Assembly: GCA_004560375.1 (NCBI GenBank)
Contig: SFVC01000022.1
Span: 1-35,270, forward strand
Direction: 5' to 3'
Source of the DNA: a bacterium
GTDB taxonomy: Bacteria; Bacillota; Clostridia; Oscillospirales; Oscillospiraceae
Length of the DNA stretch: 35,270 nt
Each line of letters starts with the position of its first letter. The first letter of the stretch is position 1. The notes beneath the pieces were generated by a model. That model was not told the origin of the DNA. It did not search any database and saw only the letters and a list, made by a program, of their open reading frames with translations. This document shows positions 24,335-32,705 of this stretch, piece by piece. A program made the position numbers and the translations under genes.

Positions 24335-25531
24335 ATGAAAATCGGCATCTATGGCGGCAGCTTCAATCCCCCCCATCTGGGGCATCTGGCGGCGGCCCGG
24401 GCCGCCGCGGCGGCGCTGGGGCTGGATAAGCTGGTTTTTGTGCCCGCGGGCCTGCCCCCCCATAAGGAGCTGCCCCCCGGCAGCCCCACAGGGTCGCAGC
24501 GGTTCGCCATGACGCAGATCGCCGCCGATCAGCTTCTGCTGCCGGAGGTGACGGAGGTCTGGGACGCGGAGCTCCACCGGGAGGGCAAGAGCTACACCGC
24601 CGACACTCTAAAGGAAGCCGCCCGGCGCTGGCCCGGCGGGGAGCTGTGGCTGCTGATGGGGACGGATATGTTCCTCACCCTCCACCAGTGGCATGAGCCG
24701 GAGCGGATCCTCACCATGGCCGGGGTGTGCGCCTTCGGCAGAACCGAGGCGGACGGCGAGGCGGTGTTTGCCCCACAGCGGGACTATCTGTCCAAAACCT
24801 ATGGAGATGGGATTCGGATCACCACCATCTCCATCCCCGGGCTGGTGGATATCTCGTCCACCCGGCTGCGGGGAGAGCTGGCCGCGGGGGCGGGCCGGGA
24901 ATTTTTGCCGGAAGCGGTGTACGGCTACATTTTGCGGGAAAAACTATATGGGACAAACGCCGATCTGAAGCGCCTCTCCCTGGAGGATCTGCGCTGCGTG
25001 TCCTACTCCATGGTATACGCCAAACGGCTGGCCCACATCCGGGGCTGCGAGGAGGAGGCGGCGCGGCTGGCCCGCCGCTGGGGGGCGGACGAGGATCGGA
25101 TGCGCCGGGCGGCCATCCTCCACGACTGCACCAAATACCTCAGCCACGAGGAGCATCTGGCCATCTGCGACAAATACGGGATCGCTCTGGAGCCGCTGGA
25201 GCGGGCCACCGACAAGCTGCTCCACGCCAAGAGCGGCGCGGCGCTGGCAAAGCATATCTTCGGGCAGGACGACATCTATGACGCCATCCTCTACCACACC
25301 ACCGCCCGGGCGGGCATGAGCCTGGAGGAGAAGCTGCTGTACATCGCCGACTATATGGAGCCCAACCGGGACTTCCCGGAGGTGGGCGAGCTGCGCCGGC
25401 TGGCCTACAGCGACCTGGACGGGGCGGTGGGTATGGGCGCGTCGCTGTCCATGCAGGAGATGGTTCAGCGGGGCAAGGAGCTCCACCACGACACCCTGGG
25501 GGCCTATGAATACTATCGGAAAGGGACTTGA
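24335..25531 (+). CDS. nadD: NadD-YqeK fusion: nicotinate-nucleotide adenylyltransferase plus HD hydrolase
   Basis: A 398-residue fusion. Residues 1 to about 205 are NadD, with GGSFNPPHLGH (7-17, HxGH 14-17) and the ISSTRLR motif; it makes deamido-NAD from nicotinate mononucleotide and ATP. From about 210, an HD-domain YqeK follows: AILHDCTKYL with H263-D264, then YHTTARAGMSLEEKLLYIADYMEPNR. YqeK proteins hydrolyse diadenosine tetraphosphate. In many Firmicutes these are two adjacent genes; here no stop separates them. The start at 24335 is preceded by AGAGGGTGG; a GTG at 24326 lies within that site. Confidence 0.93.
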   Translation: MKIGIYGGSFNPPHLGHLAAARAAAAALGLDKLVFVPAGLPPHKELPPGSPTGSQRFAMTQIAADQLLLPEVTEVWDAELHREGKSYTADTLKEAARRWPGGELWLLMGTDMFLTLHQWHEPERILTMAGVCAFGRTEADGEAVFAPQRDYLSKTYGDGIRITTISIPGLVDISSTRLRGELAAGAGREFLPEAVYGYILREKLYGTNADLKRLSLEDLRCVSYSMVYAKRLAHIRGCEEEAARLARRWGADEDRMRRAAILHDCTKYLSHEEHLAICDKYGIALEPLERATDKLLHAKSGAALAKHIFGQDDIYDAILYHTTARAGMSLEEKLLYIADYMEPNRDFPEVGELRRLAYSDLDGAVGMGASLSMQEMVQRGKELHHDTLGAYEYYRKGT

Positions 25532-25534
25532 AGC

Positions 25535-26956
25535 ATGAGCGACTACGGCAACAGGCCCAACGGCGCGGCTCCGGATCCGTCCGGGCCGGGCAAGCGGCTG
25601 GAGCACGGGGCCAAGCCCCCGCTGGGCCCGGAGGAGGCCAAGCGCCGGCGTGAGCGGCGGATCATGATCGTCATGATCGTGCTGGCGGCAGTGATGGTGA
25701 TCGCGGCGGCGGTGATGCTGCTGTATAACCGCTGGTTCAAAAAGCCCTCCCTTCCGCCGGGGCCGGTGAACTCCGGAGATCCCACCACCTCCCTCCAGCC
25801 CGGGGAAACCCCCGGGCCCACGCTGGACATTGACGCCATCCAGCCCAAGGTGGGCGGGGAGCGCAAGAGCGACAGCATCTACACCTTCCTGGTGTTTGGC
25901 GCAGACGTGGCCTCCGGCTTGACGGATACCATGATGGTGGTGACCTACGACGTGGCCAACCAGCGGGCCGCCGTCATGTCCCTGCCTCGGGACACGCTGA
26001 TCAACGTGCGGCGGTGGAACAAGAGCCTGAACGCCGTGTACAGCTCCTACAAGGATCCCGCCCAGGGGGTGGAGGCGCTGAAAAGCGAGGTATCCGAGCT
26101 GGTGGGCTTCACCCCGGACTACTACGTGAAGATCGACTGGGAGCTGGTGGGCGAGATGGTGGAGGCCATCGGCGGCGTCTGGTTCGACGTTCCCCGGGAT
26201 ATGCACTACGACGATCCCTACCAGGATCTGCACATCCATCAGGACAAGGGCTACCGCAAGCTGAACGGGGATGACGCCATGCAGATCGTCCGCTTCCGGC
26301 ACAGTAACGACGGCTCCGCTATCAGCGATATCACCCGGCTGAAGATCCAGCACGATTTCCTGAAGGCGGTGCTGAAGCAGACGCTGCAAATCCAGAACAT
26401 GACGAAGATCACCCAGCTGGCCGACCTGTTCGGCCGCCGGGTGGAGAGCGATCTGCAGGTGGAGAATATTCTGTGGTTCGGCTCCCAGGCGGTGTTCGGC
26501 GGGCTGGGTGTGGACGATGTGGAGTTTTTCACCATGCCGCATTACGGGGCGTCCAACGACAAGAAGGCGAGGTATTACGGCAAGGTGTACCCCAACCAGA
26601 CGGAGCTGCTGAAGGCCATCAACGAGAAGCTGAACCCCTTTGAGGAGGAGGTCACCATCAAGCAGCTTGACCTGATCCGGGTGAGCGCCGACGGGAACAC
26701 GCTGTCCTCCAGCACCGGGGTGCTGGCCGACCCCAGCGCCGGCATTCCCCCGGTTGTGAACACACCCCAGCCCACCGCCCCGCCGGAGAGCGAGCCCCCG
26801 GAGCCCACCCCGCCGCTGGAGAGCGATCCCCTGCCCACCAGGCCGGCGGAGACGGAGCCGCCCCCCGCCAGCGATCCCCCGCCGGAGACGGCGCCCCCTG
26901 CGGCAACCGATCCCGGCGGCGGGATCCAGCAGGGCGGGGATGGAACTTTTGAATGA
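25535..26956 (+). CDS. LytR-CpsA-Psr (LCP) family cell-wall glycopolymer ligase
   Basis: A 473-residue LCP protein that transfers undecaprenyl-linked polymers to peptidoglycan. A cytoplasmic basic tail (about 1-42) precedes one membrane segment (about 43-66). The LCP domain covers about 110-310 with GADVASGLTDTMMVVTYD, MSLPRDTLI, GGVWFDVPRDM, LNGDDAMQIVRFRH and DITRLKIQHDFL; the Arg and Asp residues of these motifs bind the pyrophosphate lipid. The last 80 residues are Pro/Glu/Ser/Thr-rich repeats suited to spanning or gripping the wall. Located between nadD-yqeK and rsfS, a known clostridial order. TagO and WecB homologues downstream supply a plausible polymer pathway. Confidence 0.93.
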   Translation: MSDYGNRPNGAAPDPSGPGKRLEHGAKPPLGPEEAKRRRERRIMIVMIVLAAVMVIAAAVMLLYNRWFKKPSLPPGPVNSGDPTTSLQPGETPGPTLDIDAIQPKVGGERKSDSIYTFLVFGADVASGLTDTMMVVTYDVANQRAAVMSLPRDTLINVRRWNKSLNAVYSSYKDPAQGVEALKSEVSELVGFTPDYYVKIDWELVGEMVEAIGGVWFDVPRDMHYDDPYQDLHIHQDKGYRKLNGDDAMQIVRFRHSNDGSAISDITRLKIQHDFLKAVLKQTLQIQNMTKITQLADLFGRRVESDLQVENILWFGSQAVFGGLGVDDVEFFTMPHYGASNDKKARYYGKVYPNQTELLKAINEKLNPFEEEVTIKQLDLIRVSADGNTLSSSTGVLADPSAGIPPVVNTPQPTAPPESEPPEPTPPLESDPLPTRPAETEPPPASDPPPETAPPAATDPGGGIQQGGDGTFE

Positions 26957-26982
26957 ATTTACAGATTAAAGGAGACGATCAT

Positions 26983-27351
26983 ATGCTGAATCCGAAGGAG
27001 ATCATCGCCGTGGCCGTGAAGGCGCTGGACGACAAGAAGGGCAAGGATCTCAAGGTACTGTATACCGCCGATCAGACTACCCTGGCGGACTATTTTGTCA
27101 TCTGCACCGGCACGTCCAACACCCAGGTGCGGGCGCTGGCGGAGGCGGTGGAGGAGTCCCTGTCCAAGGCGGGCGAGGAGCCCCACCACATTGAGGGCCA
27201 CCGGGGAGGCCAGTGGACGCTGCTGGACTACTCCGCGGTGGTGGTGCACGTGTTTACCGAGGAGGGCCGGGCGTTCTATGACCTGGAGCGGCTGTGGTCG
27301 GACGCCCAGCCGGTGGATGTATCCGAATATCTGACGGCGGAAGCCGAGTAA
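26983..27351 (+). CDS. rsfS: Ribosome silencing factor RsfS
   Basis: A 122-residue RsfS/YbeB/Iojap protein that binds L14 and blocks subunit joining in starved cells. Family segments: DLKVLYTADQTTLADYFVICTGTSNTQVRALAEAVEE, HIEGHRGGQWTLLDYSAVVVHVF and FYDLERLW. AAAGGAGACGATCAT directly before 26983 marks the start; an earlier in-frame ATG at 26953 overlaps the LCP stop but has no ribosome binding site. Confidence 0.95.
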   Translation: MLNPKEIIAVAVKALDDKKGKDLKVLYTADQTTLADYFVICTGTSNTQVRALAEAVEESLSKAGEEPHHIEGHRGGQWTLLDYSAVVVHVFTEEGRAFYDLERLWSDAQPVDVSEYLTAEAE

Positions 27352-27373
27352 GAAGCAAAGGTCGTGAATTGAT

Positions 27374-28378
27374 ATGGAAAACCAAGAAAAGAAAGTGATG
27401 CTCTCCGGCATCCAGCCCAGCGGAGAGCTGCATCTGGGAAACTACCTGGGGCCGCTGCGCCACTGGCCCGAGATGATTGACGAATATGACTGCTATTTCT
27501 TCCTGGCGGATCTGCACACCATCACCGTGCGGCAGGATCCGGCCCAGCTGCGCCGCCGGGTGCTGACGCTGCTGGCCAACTACATCGCCTGCGGGCTGGA
27601 TCCGGACAAGTGTGTGCTGTTCATCCAGTCCCACGTGCCCGCCCACAGCCAGTTGGCCTGGGTGCTGGACTGCTACGCCATGTTCGGCGAGCTGTCCCGC
27701 ATGACCCAGTTCAAGGACAAGTCCGCCCGGAACGCCGACAACATCAACGCGGGGCTGTTCACCTACCCGGTGCTGATGGCGGCGGATATCCTGCTCTACC
27801 AGCCGGATTTTGTCCCCGTTGGGGAGGATCAGAAGCAGCACGTGGAGATCTGCCGGGATATCGCCAACCGCTTCAACGGCGTGTACGGCGACGTGCTCAA
27901 GGTGCCCGAGCCCTATATCGCCAAGGTGGGGGCCCGGATCATGAGCCTGTCCACCCCGGACAGCAAGATGAGCAAATCCCAGCCCGAGGGCTGCGTGTTC
28001 CTCATGGAGAAGCCGGAGGACATCGCCCGGAAGTTCAAGCGGGCCGTCACTGACAGCGACGTCGAGTACTGCGTGCGCTATGACCCGGCGGCCAAGCCCG
28101 GAGTGTCCAACCTGATGCAGATCTACGCCTCCGCCACCGGCAAGAGCTACGAGGAGATCGAGCGGGAGTTCGACGGCCAGGGCTACGGCAAGTTCAAGCC
28201 CGCCGTGGGCGAGGCGGTCATCGAGACCCTGCGGCCCATCCGGGAGGAGACGGAGCGGCTGCTGGCGGACAAGGCGTACCTGGAGGGCGTCTACCGAACC
28301 GGGGCGGAGAAGGCGGAGTATATCGCCAACAAGACCCTGCGGAAGGTATACAAAAAGGTGGGCTTTTTACCCCGGTGA
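27374..28378 (+). CDS. trpS: Tryptophanyl-tRNA synthetase
   Basis: A 334-residue class Ic synthetase of normal length charging tRNA-Trp. The HIGH-type motif is HLGN at 20-23, preceded by SGIQPSGEL; the KMSKS motif is at 198-202. FLADLHTIT and MAADILLYQPDFVPVGEDQKQHVEICRDIA are conserved tryptophan-pocket and ATP regions. Only 22 bp separate it from rsfS, so there is no room for a T-box leader; it is read from upstream promoters. The AAAGG site is rather distant (about 12 bases). Confidence 0.95.
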   Translation: MENQEKKVMLSGIQPSGELHLGNYLGPLRHWPEMIDEYDCYFFLADLHTITVRQDPAQLRRRVLTLLANYIACGLDPDKCVLFIQSHVPAHSQLAWVLDCYAMFGELSRMTQFKDKSARNADNINAGLFTYPVLMAADILLYQPDFVPVGEDQKQHVEICRDIANRFNGVYGDVLKVPEPYIAKVGARIMSLSTPDSKMSKSQPEGCVFLMEKPEDIARKFKRAVTDSDVEYCVRYDPAAKPGVSNLMQIYASATGKSYEEIEREFDGQGYGKFKPAVGEAVIETLRPIREETERLLADKAYLEGVYRTGAEKAEYIANKTLRKVYKKVGFLPR

Positions 28379-28419
28379 GCGGGAGAGAGAAAGACGCTGG
28401 GTAAAGGAGCGAAATTCAC

Positions 28420-29553
28420 TTGAACGAGATAGGAAAAATCCTCGCGTCCCAGGACATCTGGTATATGCTGCTGGCGCTGCTGGTGGCGGCGGTGGTGTCC
28501 TGCGCCTCCACGCCGGTGGTGAAGGTACTGTCGGTGAAGTTCGGGGCGGTGGACGTGCCCAAGGACGGCCGGCGGATGCACGATCACCCTATCCCCCGCA
28601 TGGGGGGGCTGGCTATCTTCTTCGGCTTTCTGGCGGCGGTGCTGGTGTTCGTCCCCTTGGACGCCGAGAAAAAGGGGATGCTGCTGGGGGCGGTGATCAT
28701 CGTGGTGCTGGGCGTGCTGGACGACAAGTACGCCCTGCCCGCCAAGCCCAAATTCCTGGTGCAGATTGTGGCTGCCCTCATTGCCGTGCTGGCGGGCAAC
28801 CGCATCGAGGTGCTGTCCAACCCCAATATCTTCAGCGACAACCCGGTGTGGCAGCTGGGCTGGCTGAGCTATCCTGTGACGGTGATCTGGATCGTGGCCA
28901 TCACCAACGCCGTCAACCTAATCGACGGGCTGGACGGGCTGGCCTGCGGCGTGTCCACTATCAGCGCGGCCACCATGCTGGTGATCGCCCTGCAGAAGAA
29001 CGTGAGCGAGCTGGACGTGGCGGTGATGATGGCGGCGCTGGTGGGGGCCTGCATCGGCTTCCTGCCCTATAACTTCAACCCCGCCAAGATCTTCATGGGG
29101 GACACCGGCTCCACCTTTTTGGGCTATATCATGGCCACGGTGTCGGTGAACGGGATGTTCAAGCAGTACGCCTTCATCTCCTTCGTGGTGCCCTTTCTCA
29201 TGCTGGGCCTGCCCATTTTCGACGTATGCTTCGCCGTGGTGCGCCGGGTGTCCCACGGGCAGAGCCCCATGCAGCCCGACCGGGGCCATGTCCACCACCG
29301 GCTCATCGACATGGGCTTCTCCCAAAAGCAGGCGGTGGGCGTGCTGTACGTGATCTCCGCCATTCTGGGGCTGTCCGCCGTGGTGCTCACCGCCGGGGGC
29401 GCCGCCCGGGCCATGCTGTTCCTGGTGGCCATGGGGGTGGCGGTGGCGGTGGCGTGGCGGGTGTTCCTGGTGGGGCCCTCCGGGGAGCAGGACGAGCCCC
29501 AAAAGCCGGAGGACAAGTCCGCGGAGCAGGAGGAGGACAAGCGGGATGGATAA
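28420..29553 (+). CDS. tagO: TagO/WecA-type undecaprenyl-phosphate GlcNAc-1-phosphate transferase
   Basis: A 377-residue polytopic membrane enzyme of the MraY/WecA superfamily, which starts wall-polymer synthesis by moving GlcNAc-1-P to undecaprenyl phosphate. About ten hydrophobic segments. Motifs: PRMGGLAIFFG, LDDKY, TNAVNLIDGLDGLACG, FMGDTGSTFLGY and the HVHHRLID loop that distinguishes WecA/TagO from MraY. Start is TTG at 28420 with AAAGGAG ten bases upstream. The acidic C-terminal tail overlaps wecB by 8 bp, so the pair is coupled. Confidence 0.92.
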   Translation: MNEIGKILASQDIWYMLLALLVAAVVSCASTPVVKVLSVKFGAVDVPKDGRRMHDHPIPRMGGLAIFFGFLAAVLVFVPLDAEKKGMLLGAVIIVVLGVLDDKYALPAKPKFLVQIVAALIAVLAGNRIEVLSNPNIFSDNPVWQLGWLSYPVTVIWIVAITNAVNLIDGLDGLACGVSTISAATMLVIALQKNVSELDVAVMMAALVGACIGFLPYNFNPAKIFMGDTGSTFLGYIMATVSVNGMFKQYAFISFVVPFLMLGLPIFDVCFAVVRRVSHGQSPMQPDRGHVHHRLIDMGFSQKQAVGVLYVISAILGLSAVVLTAGGAARAMLFLVAMGVAVAVAWRVFLVGPSGEQDEPQKPEDKSAEQEEDKRDG

Positions 29554-30700
29554 GCTGAAGGTGATGACGATTTTCGGCACCCGGCCCGAGGCCATCAAGA
29601 TGGCTCCTCTGGTGAAGGAACTGGAGCGCCGCCCCGAGTTTGAGAGCTATTGCTGCGTCACCGCCCAGCACCGGCAGATGCTGGACACGGTGCTGGACAT
29701 CTTCCAAATCAAACCGGAATTTGACCTGGACATCATGGAGGCCAGGCAGAGCCTGTCCACCATCACCTGCAAGTGCCTGCTGGGGCTGGAAGACGTGTTC
29801 CGGCAGGTGCGGCCCGACCTGGTGCTGGTGCACGGGGACACCTCCACCACTTTCGCCGGGGCGCTGGCCGCCTTCTACCAGCAGATCTCCATCGGCCATG
29901 TGGAGGCCGGCCTGCGGACGGGGGACAAATACTCCCCCTTCCCGGAGGAGATGAACCGCTCCATGGTGGGCCGGCTGGCGGATCTCCACTTCTGCCCCAC
30001 CGAGAGCAACCGCCGCAACCTGGCGGCGGAAGGGGTGACGAAGGGCGTGTTTGTCACCGGGAATACGGTCATCGACGCCCTGGGCACCACCGTGCGGGAC
30101 GACTTCCGGTTCACCACCGAGGAGCTGAACCGGCTGGACTATCAGGGCAAAAAGGTGATCGTGGTCACCTGCCACCGCCGGGAGAACTACGGCCAGCCTA
30201 TGGAGCAGATCATGGCGGCCCTGCGGCGGCTGGCCCTCACCTACGCGGATCAGATCGAGCTGGTGTATCCGGTGCACCTGTCCCCGGTGGTGCAGAAGGC
30301 GGCCCGGAGCCGGCTGGAGGGACTGGACAACGTCCATCTGGTGGATCCCCTCACCGCCGATGAGATGCACAACCTGATGGCCCGGAGCTACCTGGTGCTC
30401 ACCGACTCCGGCGGCCTCCAGGAGGAGGCCCCCGCCCTGGGCAAGCCGGTGCTTGTCCTGCGCCGGGAGACGGAGCGGCCCGAGGCGGTGGCGGCGGGGA
30501 CAGTTCGCATCGCGGGCACCCGAGAGACGGATATTTTCAACCTGGCGTCGGAGCTGATTGAGTCCCCGGCGGCCTACGCCGGGATGGCCCACGCCGTCAA
30601 CCCCTATGGGGACGGGACGGCCTGCCGCCGGATCGGCGACGGTATTTTGTACTACTTCGGCCGATCCAGCCGTCCGCCGGAGACATTTCAAAGCTGCTGA
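29546..30700 (+). CDS. wecB: Non-hydrolysing UDP-GlcNAc 2-epimerase
   Basis: A 384-residue epimerase producing UDP-ManNAc. Conserved blocks: IFGTRPEAIKMAPLV, VTAQHRQML, VLVHGDTSTTFAGAL, HVEAGLRTGDKYSPFPEEMNR, TCHRRENYG, and TDSGGLQEEAPALGKPVLVLR-ETERPEA, which together form the two Rossmann domains. It overlaps tagO by 8 bp. Together TagO, WecB and the LCP ligase suggest a ManNAc-containing wall polymer or linkage unit; the rest of such a pathway is not in the window. Confidence 0.95.
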   Translation: MDKLKVMTIFGTRPEAIKMAPLVKELERRPEFESYCCVTAQHRQMLDTVLDIFQIKPEFDLDIMEARQSLSTITCKCLLGLEDVFRQVRPDLVLVHGDTSTTFAGALAAFYQQISIGHVEAGLRTGDKYSPFPEEMNRSMVGRLADLHFCPTESNRRNLAAEGVTKGVFVTGNTVIDALGTTVRDDFRFTTEELNRLDYQGKKVIVVTCHRRENYGQPMEQIMAALRRLALTYADQIELVYPVHLSPVVQKAARSRLEGLDNVHLVDPLTADEMHNLMARSYLVLTDSGGLQEEAPALGKPVLVLRRETERPEAVAAGTVRIAGTRETDIFNLASELIESPAAYAGMAHAVNPYGDGTACRRIGDGILYYFGRSSRPPETFQSC

Positions 30701-30733
30701 CCGAAGGCCGGCGGCGGGAAAGGGGGGTTTTGT

Positions 30734-31498
30734 GTGGAAGAGCGAAAGCGCACCATCCTGGCGGTGGTGATCATCCTGGTGGTGCTGGCGGCGGTGCTGT
30801 ACAGCTTTTCCATGAACCTGTTCGCCCCCACCCCCAAGCTGGAGCTGGCCAACCCGGACGCCACCGCCAGCCTGGATCCCAGCGGGTCGCCCAGCGGGCA
30901 GCAGGGCGGGCTGATGGTGGAGGTGTCCACCCGGACGGTGCAGAGCCTCATCGCCTCCCTGACCCGGTACGAGAGCTACAGCCGGACGGCAACGGTGCAG
31001 TATTTTGACGCCGGGCAGCCGGTGGGCTCCGCCTCCGCCCAGATCTGGGCGGACGGGGGCTGGAGCCGGACGGACGTGACCCTGGCCTCCGGCCGGGTGG
31101 AGCACGCCATTTTAGGGGCCGGCCGGCTGTGGCTGTGGTACGACCGGGAGAGCACGGTGTATGAGGGCCCGGGGTCGGACTTGTCCGCCGATCTGATCCA
31201 GCGCCTGCCCACCTATGAGGATGTGCTGGCGCTGGACAAGGAGCGGATCACCGCCGCGGGCTATGTGGAGCGGGACGGCCTGCCCTGCGTCTTTGTGGAG
31301 GCGGCCTCCCGGGAGCTGGGCTATGTGGAGCGGTACTGGATCTCGGAAACCAGCGGCCTGCTGATGGCGGCGGAGACGGAAAAGGACGGCGAGCTGGTAT
31401 ACGCCATGTCCTCCCAGCAGGTGGTGAGCCCCCTGGATCAGGCGGCGGGCATTTTTACCCTCCCGGACGGAACCCAGCTTTACACGCCGGAGCGGTGA
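30734..31498 (+). CDS. Membrane-anchored protein of unknown function
   Basis: A 254-residue protein with one N-terminal membrane segment (about 8-30) and an extracellular domain. From about residue 75 the domain alternates strands in a way reminiscent of LolA/LppX-like lipid-carrier folds (YSRTATVQYFD...QIWADGGWSRTDVTL...LWLWYDRESTVYEG), but this is only an impression. No cysteine follows the membrane segment, so it is not an obvious lipoprotein. Start is GTG at 30734 with AGGGGGG upstream. Last gene of the rightward block; its stop abuts the stop of the opposing gene. Confidence 0.6.
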   Translation: MEERKRTILAVVIILVVLAAVLYSFSMNLFAPTPKLELANPDATASLDPSGSPSGQQGGLMVEVSTRTVQSLIASLTRYESYSRTATVQYFDAGQPVGSASAQIWADGGWSRTDVTLASGRVEHAILGAGRLWLWYDRESTVYEGPGSDLSADLIQRLPTYEDVLALDKERITAAGYVERDGLPCVFVEAASRELGYVERYWISETSGLLMAAETEKDGELVYAMSSQQVVSPLDQAAGIFTLPDGTQLYTPER

Positions 31499-31876
31499 TC
31501 AGCACTCCTCCTTCTCCTTGGGCTTGTCATCCCCCAGACCCAGCAGCAGCATGAGGCCCAGGGTGATCACCAGCTCCAGATTGTCCCCCTCCAGGTAGAG
31601 GAACAGGATGATCAGCACCAGCAGGATGTCGCCGGTGTCGAAGTTTTCCAGGGAAAAGTGCTTCAGCACCCCGTCCAGCAGCTGGCCCAGCCCGCCAGTG
31701 ATCTCACCCACCAGGTCGTTTTTTGGCTGGGGCCGGGATCCGGGCTGGGGCATTGGCCGATGGGCCGGCCCTGCGCCGGGGCGTCCCCTCCCCTGGCTGG
31801 GGCCGCCGGAGGGCTGGGCCTGGGGCTCGGGATCCAGCAGGACAAAGTCGCTGCCGTCCAGGTATTGGTTATACAT
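31499..31876 (-). CDS. Small hypothetical protein with hydrophobic C terminus
   Basis: A 125-residue protein. The N-terminal half is Pro/Gln/Gly-rich and probably unstructured; the C-terminal half holds a helix rich in Leu/Ile (DILLVLIILFLYLEGDNLELVI, near 83-104) followed by LGLMLLLGLG, then a charged end. It could be a membrane hairpin or an amphipathic assembly. GGAGGAGG precedes the ATG, and the start overlaps the upstream gene by 8 bp. I do not recognise a family. Confidence 0.55.
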   Translation of the reverse strand: MYNQYLDGSDFVLLDPEPQAQPSGGPSQGRGRPGAGPAHRPMPQPGSRPQPKNDLVGEITGGLGQLLDGVLKHFSLENFDTGDILLVLIILFLYLEGDNLELVITLGLMLLLGLGDDKPKEKEEC

Positions 31877-32360
31877 GGCCGTCCTCCTCCCTGCGGCTGC
31901 TCTCCCGCTGGGCCCGGAACAGCTCCAGGCCGGAGCGGATCAGCCGGGACAGCTTGGCGATCTGGATGGCCTTGTCCAGCTTGGCGTACCGCTGCTCCTT
32001 CACAAAGGGGCGCAGGGCGGTGAGCAGGGCCACCCGCTGATCGTCCGCGCCGCTGTTGAACTGGCCGATAAGGCCCGCGGCGGCGGACAGCAGCTTGGGA
32101 TCCAGGGAGCCCAGCCCCCCCAGCAGGCTGCCCAGCCCGTCCCCGGAATCTCCGGCCGCGGCGGGCGCCGGAGGGGGCGCGGGGCTCTGGGCCTGTGTTT
32201 GGGCCTGCTCCTGGGGCTGTTCCTGGGGCTGGGACGGCTCCCCTGCCCCGGCGGCGGGCGGGCTGCCGCCCCCGTTCAGCGACTGGGCCAGGGCCATGAT
32301 CTGAGCCATGGCTTGGGGGTTGCCGAGAACGCTTTCCAGTTTTTCTTCCAGTTCGCTCAT
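31869..32360 (-). CDS. Hypothetical protein with Gln/Pro-rich linker
   Basis: A 163-residue protein. Residues 1-30 form a helix (LEEKLESVLGNPQAMAQIMALAQSL); a Gln/Pro/Ala-rich linker covers about 31-75, with repeats of QEQ and QAQ; the C-terminal helical domain (about 80-155) is basic. Similar three-part proteins occur as hypotheticals in related anaerobes. Middle gene of a three-gene leftward group, with an 8-bp overlap into the next gene. Function unknown. Confidence 0.6.
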   Translation of the reverse strand: MSELEEKLESVLGNPQAMAQIMALAQSLNGGGSPPAAGAGEPSQPQEQPQEQAQTQAQSPAPPPAPAAAGDSGDGLGSLLGGLGSLDPKLLSAAAGLIGQFNSGADDQRVALLTALRPFVKEQRYAKLDKAIQIAKLSRLIRSGLELFRAQRESSRREEDGHV

Positions 32361-32389
32361 GGCTGCCCCTTTCCTCGCGGCGGTTTGGA

Positions 32390-32650
32390 TTACTTCAAGC
32401 TGTCCTTCATCTTCTGAATCAGCCGGGCCCCTTCCGGATCCCGCATGAGCTGGCGGATGGCGTCGGTGAGCTGGGCGGCGTCTCCTTTGGCGGCCCGCTC
32501 CGCGGCGGACTCCAGATCGCCGGTGGTGCGGCTCAGCATGGAAAAGATCTGCTGGGTCTCCGGCGCGTCCCGGAGCTGCTCCAGCTTGCCCTTGTCGCTC
32601 ATGAGGCGGGCGGCCTCTTTTCCCTTCATCAGTTCGTCAAAATTCGGCAT
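32390..32650 (-). CDS. Small helical hypothetical protein
   Basis: An 86-residue, charged, all-helical protein (PNFDELMKGKEAARLMSDKGKLEQL...AIRQLMRDPEGARLIQKMKDSLK). The ATG at 32650 is preceded by GGAGGGAG at close spacing; the reading frame stays open upstream to 32806 but without a site. First gene of the three-gene leftward group and divergent from the phosphoesterase. Helical N-terminal segments of this and the next protein both read like small assembly or adaptor modules; function unknown. Confidence 0.6.
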   Translation of the reverse strand: MPNFDELMKGKEAARLMSDKGKLEQLRDAPETQQIFSMLSRTTGDLESAAERAAKGDAAQLTDAIRQLMRDPEGARLIQKMKDSLK

Positions 32651-32705
32651 AGGACTCCCTCCAATCATTCCCAGTATATGTGTGGGGAAAGGAATGGTGA
32701 ACCCC

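Noticed and set aside
26953..26982. ATGA overlap start of rsfS with the LCP gene
   Set aside because: No ribosome binding site there, while AAAGGAG is well placed for the ATG at 26983.
27352..27373. T-box or tryptophan leader before trpS
   Set aside because: Only 22 bp between rsfS and trpS, no space for such an element.
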